From: Bryobacteraceae bacterium
GTDB lineage: Bacteria > Acidobacteriota > Terriglobia > Bryobacterales > Bryobacteraceae
DNA length: 64,000 nt
Direction: 5' to 3'
Assembly: GCA_026002875.1 (NCBI GenBank)
Contig: BPGE01000001.1
Span: forward strand, 620,001-684,000
Part shown: positions 48,257-56,323 of the stretch, one piece after another
Numbering within the stretch: position 1 is the first letter of the stretch
How the letters are laid out: every line of letters begins with the position of its first letter
Position numbers and translations under genes: made by a program
The notes under the pieces: model-generated
Database searches by the model: none
Seen by the model: the letters and a program-made list of their open reading frames with translations, nothing else
Told to the model about the DNA's origin: nothing

Positions 48257-49023
48257 GAGAAGTCCTCCTCGGGGTTCATGGCCAGGATGTCAGCGGCCGT
48301 CCAGACGCGGCCGTCCTGCGCGTATTGCATGGAGCGGGTTCCGGGCAGGTTGAGAAACGGGCATCCCTGAAGGGAGTTCTGGAGGGTCAGGCTCCTGTCT
48401 CCGGGAGCGATCCAGAGCAGCTTGCCGCGCTGGATCCAGGGGGCGAGATTGAAGTCCCATTCGTCTTCGAAGTCCGGGGCTTCGGTCCAGCCGCCGTACG
48501 AGGCGCCGCCTTCGGCCCAGCGCTCGTTGGCGCCCCAATCGTTGGGCCACTCGACGGCGTCGATTTCATCCGGCGCGAAGTAAGCGATGCAGAAGGCCTG
48601 GTGGCGGCCGCAGGCCAGCTGGCTGAGCACGGCCTGCACCTGGGGGTGTTCGAGCAGGCGCGGAATGACGAACGGCGCGCCCGGGCCTGGCTTGGCGAGA
48701 AACGGGAATGTCTCGACGGGCTGCTCGATGCGGACGGCGCCGGTGATGGCCTGGCAGGAGGGGATGCGCTCGCGGAGGGGACGCGCGGGCGAGTGCAGGT
48801 TCCACCAGAGGCCGTCGAGGCCGTAGGGGTCGAAGGTATGCTTCTGGACCCAGCCCGTAAAGGGGCACCGGGCGAATTCCAGCCGGGGCAGGCCATCTTC
48901 GTATTCGCGGCAGAGGGCGGCCAGCCGCGATCCGGCCGCTTCCTCTTCCAGCGCCAGTGGCATGAGGCGGAAGGCTTCCTCGAGCAGGGCGCGGCGGCGT
49001 TCCGGGCGGAATGGCAGAGGCAT
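48253..49023 (-). CDS. Unrecognised 256-residue protein following the toxin-like gene
   Basis: The start (ATG 49023) is 3 bp after the stop of the toxin-like gene. The sequence is soluble, Trp- and Pro-rich, with CPFTGWVQKHTFDPYGLDG, PNDWGANERWAEGG and TEAPDFEDEWDFNLAPWIQ. No catalytic motif, signal peptide or membrane helix is visible. Position directly after a toxin-like gene makes an immunity protein or adaptor possible, but that is inference from gene order alone. Confidence 0.75.
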   Translation of the reverse strand: MPLPFRPERRRALLEEAFRLMPLALEEEAAGSRLAALCREYEDGLPRLEFARCPFTGWVQKHTFDPYGLDGLWWNLHSPARPLRERIPSCQAITGAVRIEQPVETFPFLAKPGPGAPFVIPRLLEHPQVQAVLSQLACGRHQAFCIAYFAPDEIDAVEWPNDWGANERWAEGGASYGGWTEAPDFEDEWDFNLAPWIQRGKLLWIAPGDRSLTLQNSLQGCPFLNLPGTRSMQYAQDGRVWTAADILAMNPEEDFS

Positions 49024-49026
49024 GGC

Positions 49027-51786
49027 TTATCGCCCTCCCATGATGCGGATGGTGCTCATCTGGCTGTTGGGGCCGATCGCCACCAGCGGCTCGCCGGGCT
49101 TGTAGCCCGTGATTTCGCCCTTCTCGTTCCTGACGGGAACCTGATGCTGGTGCTTGCCGATCACGCCGTCGTCGATCATCTTGTCGTGGTGTTTCGAGGG
49201 CAGATGATCGTATTTCCAATCCATGTGGGCGCCGTGCTGCGCCTGGAACGGGCCGTTTTTCAGTTCCTTGATGATCTGCTCGCGCACAGGGTTGAGCTTG
49301 GGCTGCCCGGTGGCCGGATCGATGAGAAGATTGCCCTTGTGGTCGACCTGGTAGCGGGGGAGGGGCTTGCCGGTGACGGGATCGCGGATGTCGAAGATAT
49401 CAATGTCGCCGGCGAGCGGCTTGCCGGATTTCTTGTCGAAAATCGTGCCATCCCGGACTTCAATGATTCCTTCCTTCTGCAACTTTGCAAGATGCATGGA
49501 TTCTTCAACGTATTCCTTCTTCCGGTTGTCGTACAGCTTCTTCAGCTTTTCATACTGCTCGTCGCTCATGTTGCCTTTCGGCGGCAGCTCGGGCATATAG
49601 TGGCCGACGGTGCCCGGTTTTCCTTTCGCGCCAAGAAGCTGATCCATTTCCGTGAGGGTTTTGTTTTTGACGTAGGAGGGCTTGGGCAGCGCGGCGCCGG
49701 ACTCGATGAGCGGGCGGGAGGCGGGGTTGGTCGGACGGAGGTCGAGAATCACTCCGTACCTGTCCGCCACCAACTTGGCATGCTTGACCGCATTGGTGGT
49801 GTAGCCGTTGGTCAACTGTCCGGCCGGAACGCCGGCATCCAGGATCTTTATCGCCGTGCCGCTGCCGGCGCGGGCTTCGGCGCGCGAGAGGCCGGTGGGA
49901 AGGATTTGCGGATGCTGTTTGACGGCCGCCGTCACGGCGGGTTTCTTCCCGGTCAGCGCCTCCTGAAGGGAAGAGGCCAGTTCATTCAGCCCTTTCCTGG
50001 AGCTGGCGGCGGCATCGAGCACCTGCTGGGCGGCGGTGTTGCCCTTCTTGGCGGCGTTCTCCAGAAACTCGCCGGCAAGATCCCCGGCTACCGCCCCGAG
50101 CTTTTCGGCGCCCTTGCCGATCAGGGCGCCCGCCAGTCCCATGGCTTCTCCCATGGCCACGGCGCCGGCGGAGTGGATGAAGCCGCCAATGATGGAGTTG
50201 CCGCCGGCGTCGACATAATCCTTCATGCTCTTGGCGGCGTCGATCGGGGTGAGAACGATCTCGGAGAGGCCGCCGGTGAGCGCCGCAGTGAGAGCGCGGC
50301 CGCCAAGGCCGAGCCAGGATATGCTGCCGTCGCTTTTTTCGCCGAAGACGAATTCCGATGCCGTTGTCGTGAACGTTGTCCTGATGATGTCGCGGGTGAT
50401 TTCGCCGGAGGTGGGCAACATGTCCTCGGTGAGAATGTCGCCGAGCTTGGTTTTCTTGTAGATGTTGAAAATCTTCTGGTATTTTTCCTTGTCCAGCGGT
50501 TTGCCGCGAATGATCTGGTCCTGCAGGTCGCGGATATGGTCAAGGATGTTTCCCGGCTGGCCTGGCGGTTTGTAGAGATGCGATTCCGGCCCGTCGCCGA
50601 AGAGGATATTCTTCTCCATCGTGGAGAGGTTCTGGAAAATCTTGTCCCTCTCTTTCTGCTCGGCCATCCAGGCGTCCATCGCCTTGTCGAAAGCCGTGTC
50701 GCGGTTTTCGAGCTTCTCCATCTGCTGCCGGCCCCACTGCTGGTGGTCGGCGATGATGTTGGACCAGCTCTGTTTCCAGGCGTCGAGCTGGGTGACATCG
50801 ACCATGCCGCCGGTGAGGATGTTGATGTACTGGCCCTGTTCGTTTTTGACGAGGACATGATGTTTGCCGTCGGGCGCGGTCCATTCGATTTCATCGGGGT
50901 ACTGAGGCGGCGGCTGCTCCTGAGGCGGCTGCGGCGGCACGGGCGGGGCAGGGGGAGCCACAATGGGGATCGCGGCGCCGGCGGCGGCGATGCCGCCCAC
51001 CGCGGGAGCGGGCTTCTGAAGATGGGTGGCGACTTCCAGGTTGTGGCAGGAGACGTCGGGCTGAGGGCGCCAGTAGAAGGCGGGGCGCTCAGTGACGGGA
51101 GCGACTTCATGGAGGACGGTCCAGCCGGCGGCGAAAGCGCCGACCGCTCCGGCCGCCATTTCTACGAGGGGGGCAGGAGAAGGCATCAGGGGCACGGCGC
51201 CATCGGCCATGGCCGTGGCGCGGTTGCGGAAGTAGCTGCGGATGGCCGCGCCCGCGGCGGCGCGGCAGGCGCGGGAGGCCATGCCGGGCGCGAGGCCCAT
51301 GATCATGATCGAGGAATAGGCCACGACGTATCCGGCCATGGCGCCCCAGAAATTCCCGTCGCTCCAATGGCCGGCTCCGTAGATATCCGGCAGAAAGAAC
51401 TTCTGAATCAGGTCTCCCACGCCGTAGGAGATGCCGCACAGCATTCCAAGAAACGGGTTGTAGCCGGAAACCAGCGCGACGAAGGGATAGATCGCCTTGT
51501 CGGTGGCGATGTGGCCCAGGGGGGTGTATTTCAGGCCGCGGATCAGGACGAAGGCGAGCGTGAAGACGAGCACGACAGGATGGCGGCGCGTGAGCGACTC
51601 GATCTCCAGCAGCCACTCGAGCTTGCGGAGGAACGGAAAGACGCGCAGCGTGCCCTGGGCCAGACCGGTGAGGGGCAGGCTCACGCGGCGGCAGAAGTCG
51701 GTCAGCTCGCGCCAGAAGAGGATCTCGTTCAGGCGCCGCGCCATCTCGGCGCGCCAGGCAGCGAAGCGGATGAGCAGTTCTTTCAC
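49027..51786 (-). CDS. Large membrane protein with C-terminal edema-factor/CyaA/ExoY-like cyclase domain
   Basis: A 919-residue protein from GTG 51786, set by GGAGG upstream and the preceding stop. Helices near 70-85, 98-125, 146-170 and 205-225 give a membrane region. Then come a Pro-rich linker (275-300), coiled-coil-like stretches (335-445) and a glycine-rich region (495-570). Residues about 655-885 resemble class II nucleotidyl cyclase toxins: GVILDLRPTNPASRPLIESG (Arg684, Asn687), then Lys702 and Lys709 seven apart as in edema factor Lys346/Lys353, an Asp-x-Asp metal site (GDIDIF, Asp794/Asp796) and AQHGAHMDW (His851). The family Asn six residues after that His is Trp here. Catalysis is therefore inferred, not proven. 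Confidence 0.7.
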   Translation of the reverse strand: MKELLIRFAAWRAEMARRLNEILFWRELTDFCRRVSLPLTGLAQGTLRVFPFLRKLEWLLEIESLTRRHPVVLVFTLAFVLIRGLKYTPLGHIATDKAIYPFVALVSGYNPFLGMLCGISYGVGDLIQKFFLPDIYGAGHWSDGNFWGAMAGYVVAYSSIMIMGLAPGMASRACRAAAGAAIRSYFRNRATAMADGAVPLMPSPAPLVEMAAGAVGAFAAGWTVLHEVAPVTERPAFYWRPQPDVSCHNLEVATHLQKPAPAVGGIAAAGAAIPIVAPPAPPVPPQPPQEQPPPQYPDEIEWTAPDGKHHVLVKNEQGQYINILTGGMVDVTQLDAWKQSWSNIIADHQQWGRQQMEKLENRDTAFDKAMDAWMAEQKERDKIFQNLSTMEKNILFGDGPESHLYKPPGQPGNILDHIRDLQDQIIRGKPLDKEKYQKIFNIYKKTKLGDILTEDMLPTSGEITRDIIRTTFTTTASEFVFGEKSDGSISWLGLGGRALTAALTGGLSEIVLTPIDAAKSMKDYVDAGGNSIIGGFIHSAGAVAMGEAMGLAGALIGKGAEKLGAVAGDLAGEFLENAAKKGNTAAQQVLDAAASSRKGLNELASSLQEALTGKKPAVTAAVKQHPQILPTGLSRAEARAGSGTAIKILDAGVPAGQLTNGYTTNAVKHAKLVADRYGVILDLRPTNPASRPLIESGAALPKPSYVKNKTLTEMDQLLGAKGKPGTVGHYMPELPPKGNMSDEQYEKLKKLYDNRKKEYVEESMHLAKLQKEGIIEVRDGTIFDKKSGKPLAGDIDIFDIRDPVTGKPLPRYQVDHKGNLLIDPATGQPKLNPVREQIIKELKNGPFQAQHGAHMDWKYDHLPSKHHDKMIDDGVIGKHQHQVPVRNEKGEITGYKPGEPLVAIGPNSQMSTIRIMGGR

Positions 51787-51788
51787 GA

Positions 51789-52769
51789 TCACCTCCACCA
51801 GCGGGAACGCCGCGCCATGGCGTCCAGGACTTCCCTGCGCCTGTCGACGTGGCAGGAAGGGCAACCCTGCTGGACCGTGCCCTTGCCCTGAATGAGCGGA
51901 TCGACACGGGCGATCCAGCGGCGGGCGAATTCTTCCGGAGCAGCCCCTGCGGTTCTGACCCAGTCCAGGGGAAACAGGGTCTGACCGCCGGCGGCGATGC
52001 GCAGCCGGCCTCCGTCCGCTGCCAGGCGCAACGGCGGAGGCGTCATCGAGGCGTAGAGTGCGTTGAGAGCCTCGGCCGCCGCCTGGGCCTCGGCCGGGTT
52101 GCGCAGGCGCAGCAGCTCTTCCTGTTCAAACACCAGCACCGCGTCCGGTCCTGACAGCCGCCAGGAGAAGACCTGCGTGCGGTTGCGGATTTTCTCGATG
52201 GCCGTGTCCAGCGACAGCGACAGAACCAGGCAAACGGCAAGGAGCCCGGCGGCCCAGGGCCAGAGACGGCGGGCGCGGCAGCGGCGGCAGAAAGCCAGCC
52301 GGCGGGCATCGAGATCCGCCGCCGATTCGGCAGGCCGCATGACGCAGCCCGGCGTGCGGCAGTGGCCGTAGCCGGCCAGATGGCCGAGCTCGTGAGCGGC
52401 GAGGGCGGCGAGCCGGCGGCGCGTGGTCGCCGGATTCTTTGATTCGAGGCCCGCAAGGCTGACGAGGGCGGCGCGGGCGCGGCGGTTCGCGTAGCCGAAG
52501 ACGGAACGGCAGCGGGCCGTGCGCAAGGGCTGCCGCGTGACGAAGATGATGGGCGGTCCGGGCTGAGGCGCGAGTGCGGCGAGCCAGGCATCGGCGGCCA
52601 GCTCGCCGGCGGCTGCGATGTCGCGCGTGTCTGTGGCGGTTCCCGGAATCAGGCTGGGCTCGATGTCCGGCTCGGCGATGAAACGGCAGGGGGGCAGAGG
52701 AGGGGGCCCGGCCATGGGGTGGCCCGCTGTGAGAGGAACTCCGCCTGCTGGAGCCGCCCGCGCGCTCAT
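51789..52769 (-). CDS. Membrane-anchored archaemetzincin-like zinc protease
   Basis: A 326-residue protein. HELGHLAGYGHC at 126-137, Cys142, Met144 and CRRC at 161-164 reproduce the archaemetzincin signature HExxHxxGxxHCx4CxM...CxxC, including the extra Cys-bound zinc. A membrane helix follows at about 170-190 (WPWAAGLLAVCLVLSLSLD). A C-terminal domain with QGCPSCHVDRRRE carries another CxxC. Archaemetzincins are usually soluble single-domain proteins of about 200 residues, so the membrane anchor and extra domain are unusual. It probably cleaves peptides near the membrane. It lies 2 bp upstream of the toxin-like gene and 9 bp after the AIM24 gene. Confidence 0.8.
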   Translation of the reverse strand: MSARAAPAGGVPLTAGHPMAGPPPLPPCRFIAEPDIEPSLIPGTATDTRDIAAAGELAADAWLAALAPQPGPPIIFVTRQPLRTARCRSVFGYANRRARAALVSLAGLESKNPATTRRRLAALAAHELGHLAGYGHCRTPGCVMRPAESAADLDARRLAFCRRCRARRLWPWAAGLLAVCLVLSLSLDTAIEKIRNRTQVFSWRLSGPDAVLVFEQEELLRLRNPAEAQAAAEALNALYASMTPPPLRLAADGGRLRIAAGGQTLFPLDWVRTAGAAPEEFARRWIARVDPLIQGKGTVQQGCPSCHVDRRREVLDAMARRSRWWR

Positions 52770-52778
52770 CACGGTTCC

Positions 52779-53717
52779 TCAGGAAGTTCTGATGGAGCGG
52801 ATGGCCTGGTGCAGGCCGCCGAATTCGCCGAGCAGCGTCATGTAGCGGTTCGGGACGGGTGCGAGCAGCACCGTGCCGTGGCCGCGGAAGACGTTCACCA
52901 GCCCCTCGCCCGACATCATCGACCGGAAGAGGCCTTTGGTGGCCTTCTCGACGCGGAATTCCAGCGAGCCGGTGCGGGCCACGGCGAAGGAGCCGTCGAC
53001 CGTGAGAGTCTGGCCGCGCAGGTCGATCCGCTGCAGCGGACCGGGCGCCCAGCAGAGGACTTTGCCCACGCCCGAAACCTGCGTCTGGAACATGCCCTCG
53101 CCGCCGAACAGGGACGTGAAGACGGGATTCGAATAGACGCCGAGCTGGACAGAAATATCCGATGCCAGATAGGAGCCCTTGTCGAGAATCCAGACGTCAT
53201 TTCCGGTCAATTCGAGAATTTCCATCTCGCCGAAGGTCGGCTCGAGGTAAATCTCGCCCGTGCCGGAATAGACGGGACGGATGATTTTCTCTTTGGTCAG
53301 CAGGGATTTCGCCATGCCGCCGAGGGAGGGGCCCTGCACCTGCATCTGGATGTCGCCGAGCCAGTAGTGCAGCATGCCGGCTTCGAGCGTCACCGAGGTT
53401 CCCTGGATGACGATCCGCGCGATGCGGTACATCTCGTATTCGAAGACTTCGAAGACCGTGCCGTTGGAGGCGGCGCGCAGTCCGGTGGGTGTCAGATGGC
53501 GGGCCGGGGCGCCGGCCGCAGCCGGAACGGGCGCCGCCTGCGGAGGAGGCGGGGCGGCATACACGCCGGGGGGAGGCGGCATGGGCGCATACCCCGGAGG
53601 CGGGGGCGGAGGCGGCGCAGCGGCCGGTGGCGGAGGGGCCGGCAGGGGGCGTCCGCAGGCGCCGCAAAAGCGCGTGCCAGCTTCAATGGGTGCGCCGCAG
53701 AAGACGCAGCTCGTCAT
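52779..53717 (-). CDS. AIM24-family protein with N-terminal zinc ribbon
   Basis: A 312-residue protein. Residues 4-21 are a zinc ribbon (CVFCG...CGACG), 25-65 are Pro/Ala-rich, and about 75-310 form the AIM24 (TIGR00266) beta-prism domain. The latter has LEAGMLHYWLGDIQMQVQGP, FGGEGMFQTQVSGVGKVLC and the terminal GEGLVNVFRGHGTVLLAPVP. AIM24 proteins are trans-membrane-adjacent beta proteins of unknown molecular role, in bacteria often found beside zinc-ribbon and stress or toxin genes. ATG 53717 lies after GAGGAGG. Second gene of the six-gene operon. Confidence 0.9.
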   Translation of the reverse strand: MTSCVFCGAPIEAGTRFCGACGRPLPAPPPPAAAPPPPPPPGYAPMPPPPGVYAAPPPPQAAPVPAAAGAPARHLTPTGLRAASNGTVFEVFEYEMYRIARIVIQGTSVTLEAGMLHYWLGDIQMQVQGPSLGGMAKSLLTKEKIIRPVYSGTGEIYLEPTFGEMEILELTGNDVWILDKGSYLASDISVQLGVYSNPVFTSLFGGEGMFQTQVSGVGKVLCWAPGPLQRIDLRGQTLTVDGSFAVARTGSLEFRVEKATKGLFRSMMSGEGLVNVFRGHGTVLLAPVPNRYMTLLGEFGGLHQAIRSIRTS

Positions 53718-53774
53718 CGGGGAAATTCCTCCTCGTGTGGCATGGCGCAGGGCTGCATGGATCCGGGCGCCATC

Positions 53775-55085
53775 TCAGTTGAAGGTTTTCCATCGCAGCG
53801 TGACCACGACCTTCTGGTCCCGCAGCGCGCGGAAGGAGACGCGTTTCCACCCGTTCGACGGCCCGGGCATCTCGGCGAATCCGATGCCTTTGAAGTCCGT
53901 TTCGAGGATGACGGGAACGCCGGGCAGCGCGCCCTGCAGCGTGCCGGAACTGGCCTGCCCGCCGTCGATCGTGATGATTTCGCCTTTGCGCAGTTCCCCT
54001 GACCAGATCAGCGCGCCGGAGCTCGGACCCGCGGGCGGAGCGGGCGGCCGCGCGGGCGTCTGGGGCTGCACCGGAGTGATCTCGCGCTCCGGTTTCAGGA
54101 TTTTCGGCGGCTGAGCGGCGGGCGACTGCGGCTGGGACGGCGGGGTCGAGAACGCGCCCGCCGGAGTGGCCAGGATCGGCGAATCCTGCTGGGCTGCCGG
54201 CGGCGGGGAAGAAGCCGGGGCAGAAGACGAGGCCGATTGCGCAGGCGGCTGCTGCGCGGGTTTTGTTGACGGAGCCGCCGGGGCTGGACTGACCGGGCGC
54301 GAAGCCGCGGCGGCTGGCGCCGGCGCACGGGTGACTGGCGGCGCCTGTCTGGCAACCTCCGCGGAACTGGTTGCCGGCTGAATGCCGGACGGCGGCTGTT
54401 GCGTGACGGCCGTGCTGGCGGGAATCTCCGAGGCGATGGACGGAGGCGCGGCGGGCTCTGCAGCGGAGGTTTGCGGAGCTGCGGCTTCAGGGGGAGTTGC
54501 CGCGGTCTCCGCGGCAGGCTGTGTTGCGAAGAACTTTTTGTACCCGACATAGCCACCGCCGGCGAGGGCGGCCAACAGCAGCAGGATGCCGAGGATCATT
54601 CCGATTGCGGGACCGCCGCGCGGCCGGGGCGCGGGCGGCATCGGAGCGGCGGGAGGATAGCCGGAGTCGTACGGTTGCGCCATCGGGGGGGCTGGCGGCG
54701 GCGCGGCGGGGGGTGGTTCGGCAGGCCAGGGAGGGGGCGCGACGGCGGGCTCGGACGCCCAGGCGCCCGGCATTGCGGCTGGCGGAGGCGGCATGGGCGG
54801 ATAGGCGGTTTCCGGCGGCGGAGGCATTGGAGGAGCGGCGGGTGGATAGGGCGGGCCAGCGGCAGTTTCGGAAGGCGGCGGAGGAGGGGCCGCCCAGCCC
54901 GCGCCGGCCTGCGATTCGGCCGCCGCGCCGCAGTTGACGCAGAACTTCATGCCCGGCTTCCACGGCGCGCCGCAGACGGGGCACGCTGCCGACGGTGCGG
55001 GCGGCCCGGCTTCCATGGGCGCGCCGCACGCCGTGCAGAACCGCATTCCCGCGGGCTCTTCGCGCCCGCACCCTGGACATCGCAT
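53775..55085 (-). CDS. Double zinc-ribbon membrane protein with long Pro/Ala-rich region
   Basis: A 436-residue protein, first gene of the operon; ATG 55085 is nine bases after GGAGG. Zinc ribbons lie at 3-21 (CPGCG...CTACG) and 35-52 (CPVCG...CVNCG). Pro-rich sequence follows, then a membrane helix at about 161-180 (AIGMILGILLLLAALAGGGY). A long Ala/Pro/Ser-rich external segment leads to a C-terminal beta domain (LIWSGELRKGEIITIDGGQA, VVVTLRWKTFN). Probably a membrane scaffold with a cytoplasmic zinc-ribbon head. Spacing to the next gene is 57 bp, all same strand. Confidence 0.8.
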   Translation of the reverse strand: MRCPGCGREEPAGMRFCTACGAPMEAGPPAPSAACPVCGAPWKPGMKFCVNCGAAAESQAGAGWAAPPPPPSETAAGPPYPPAAPPMPPPPETAYPPMPPPPAAMPGAWASEPAVAPPPWPAEPPPAAPPPAPPMAQPYDSGYPPAAPMPPAPRPRGGPAIGMILGILLLLAALAGGGYVGYKKFFATQPAAETAATPPEAAAPQTSAAEPAAPPSIASEIPASTAVTQQPPSGIQPATSSAEVARQAPPVTRAPAPAAAASRPVSPAPAAPSTKPAQQPPAQSASSSAPASSPPPAAQQDSPILATPAGAFSTPPSQPQSPAAQPPKILKPEREITPVQPQTPARPPAPPAGPSSGALIWSGELRKGEIITIDGGQASSGTLQGALPGVPVILETDFKGIGFAEMPGPSNGWKRVSFRALRDQKVVVTLRWKTFN

Positions 55086-55135
55086 TTTCTGTCGCCTCCA
55101 TTCCGGCGGGCCTTGACGGCACCAGCGGATCTATA

Positions 55136-55166
55136 CAGACTTTATCGTCTGAAATTCTGTTATACT
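55136..55166. promoter_or_regulatory. Divergent promoter region with operator-like dyad
   Basis: Between the operon start (55085) and the plus-strand gene (55231) lies the dyad CAGAC-TTTATC-GTCTG (55136-55151). On the plus strand, GACTTT (from 55138), 17 bases and TATACT (55161-55166) could serve as a promoter for the gene at 55231. On the minus strand, TATAGA-like sequence overlaps the same dyad. A regulator bound to the dyad could affect both directions. No footprint evidence exists. Confidence 0.4.
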
Positions 55167-55230
55167 CCAGATCGGTCGCTCTCAAGAAAAAGAAAGTTCG
55201 GCCGAAGGATTTTTCAGGAGGCTTGCCACC

Positions 55231-55881
55231 ATGACCCTGCACCGGATTCTCCATTGCCCGGGATTGGCCGTCAGGCAGTCGCTGTCCTGGCGCGTCGTAC
55301 TCCTGGCTGCCGCTGCTCTGCTTCTTTTGCCCTGGGCTGCTCCGGCAGCCGCGCCAGAGATCGCCAAAGACACCGAGATGAAGGTCCGGCTGACGGCGCC
55401 GGTGTCGACAGCCACCAATCAGAAAGGCGACAAGATCACGGCCATGGTCGTGGATCCGGAGCCGTTCCGGGGCGCGGTGATGGAGGGCGAGATCCGCGAG
55501 TCGAAGAGCGGCAACAAGTTCAAAGGCAAGTCGACGCTGCTGTTCGCGTTCCAGACTCTGGTGCTGCCCGATGGCACGCAGGTGCCCGTGACCAGCGACG
55601 TCAAGTCGTTCACGAACTCGAAGGGGCAGCAGAACACGGACGAGGAAGGATTCCTGGTTGAAAAGAAGAACAATCTGGGCAAGATGGCCCTGGCTTCGGG
55701 CGTCGGCGCCCTGATCGGCGGGCTTGCGGCTGGAGGCAAGGGAGCGGCCATCGGCGCGGGCGTCGGCGCGGGAGCGGCTCTGATTCTTGTGCAATTTGGC
55801 GCGCAGGCACCCAACATCCGGCTCGACCCCGGCTCGGAGATCGTTCTCAGCGTCAGTCCGCGGCGGGAGAACAAGCAGTAG
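55231..55881 (+). CDS. Secreted or lipid-associated protein with glycine zipper
   Basis: A 216-residue protein starting at ATG 55231 after AGGAGG. A signal peptide ends near PWAAPAAAPE (about residue 42). The middle is a beta domain (TAPVSTATNQKGDKITAMVV, GAVMEGEIRESKSGNKFKGK). Near 150-180 is a glycine zipper (ALIGGLAAGGKGAAIGAGVG) able to insert in or pack against membrane. It resembles the acidobacterial proteins of unknown function that combine a TPVSTAT-type beta domain with a glycine zipper. It diverges from the six-gene operon. Confidence 0.75.
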   Translation: MTLHRILHCPGLAVRQSLSWRVVLLAAAALLLLPWAAPAAAPEIAKDTEMKVRLTAPVSTATNQKGDKITAMVVDPEPFRGAVMEGEIRESKSGNKFKGKSTLLFAFQTLVLPDGTQVPVTSDVKSFTNSKGQQNTDEEGFLVEKKNNLGKMALASGVGALIGGLAAGGKGAAIGAGVGAGAALILVQFGAQAPNIRLDPGSEIVLSVSPRRENKQ

Positions 55882-56249
55882 CAGGGGCAGTGTCACGCAG
55901 ACCGCCGCCGGGGCTGCGGCCGGAGCGCGGGTTGCGCGCCCGCGGCGGCGATTCGACCGGACCGTCTGGCGCCAGACGAGCCGGCGCGGGGCGGGTGTCT
56001 CGATCTCCTGAAGCTCTTTTCCAGAGCATCCATCACGCGAGGCGGCGCGAGGGCTGGACGCCGCAGCTTTCTTCCTGATCCCTTCCCCGAGAAGCCGGCT
56101 TCCGGATGGAGCCGCTGATTTCCAGCGGTTGGCGCCGCCGCAGTGCGCGGCGCCGCGGTTTTCGCCGATGCGGGCGGTCCGCTGGCAGCGGGCGGGTTCC
56201 CAGAAGACGGCAGCGGCGGCCGGCAGCGCGCGCAGTCATACATATGGCG
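55882..56249. other. Intergenic region with a possible terminator hairpin
   Basis: About 370 bp without a gene. GGCGCCGC (56131-56138) and GCGGCGCC (56147-56154) form an eight-base stem with an eight-base loop, followed by GCGGTTTT; it may end transcription from the gene at 55231. The remainder up to the promoter at 56250 shows nothing I can support. Confidence 0.45.
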
Positions 56250-56278
56250 TTGACATAGCGCTAATGTTGCAGTAGTAT
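56250..56278 (+). promoter_or_regulatory. Sigma-70-type promoter of the TonB receptor gene
   Basis: TTGACA (56250-56255), a 17-base spacer and TAGTAT (56273-56278). The -35 is a perfect consensus and the -10 differs by one or two positions from TATAAT. Transcription would begin near 56285, about 40 bp before the ATG at 56324. It is the best promoter I can read in this window. Confidence 0.75.
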
Positions 56279-56323
56279 ATCACCGACGTGCCGATTGCAC
56301 GCCGGAAAGGGAGAATTGGCAGA

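Noticed and set aside
48325-51891. 1188-codon plus-strand frame opposite the six-gene operon
   Set aside because: Antisense shadow of three well-spaced minus-strand genes with ribosome sites and recognisable motifs.
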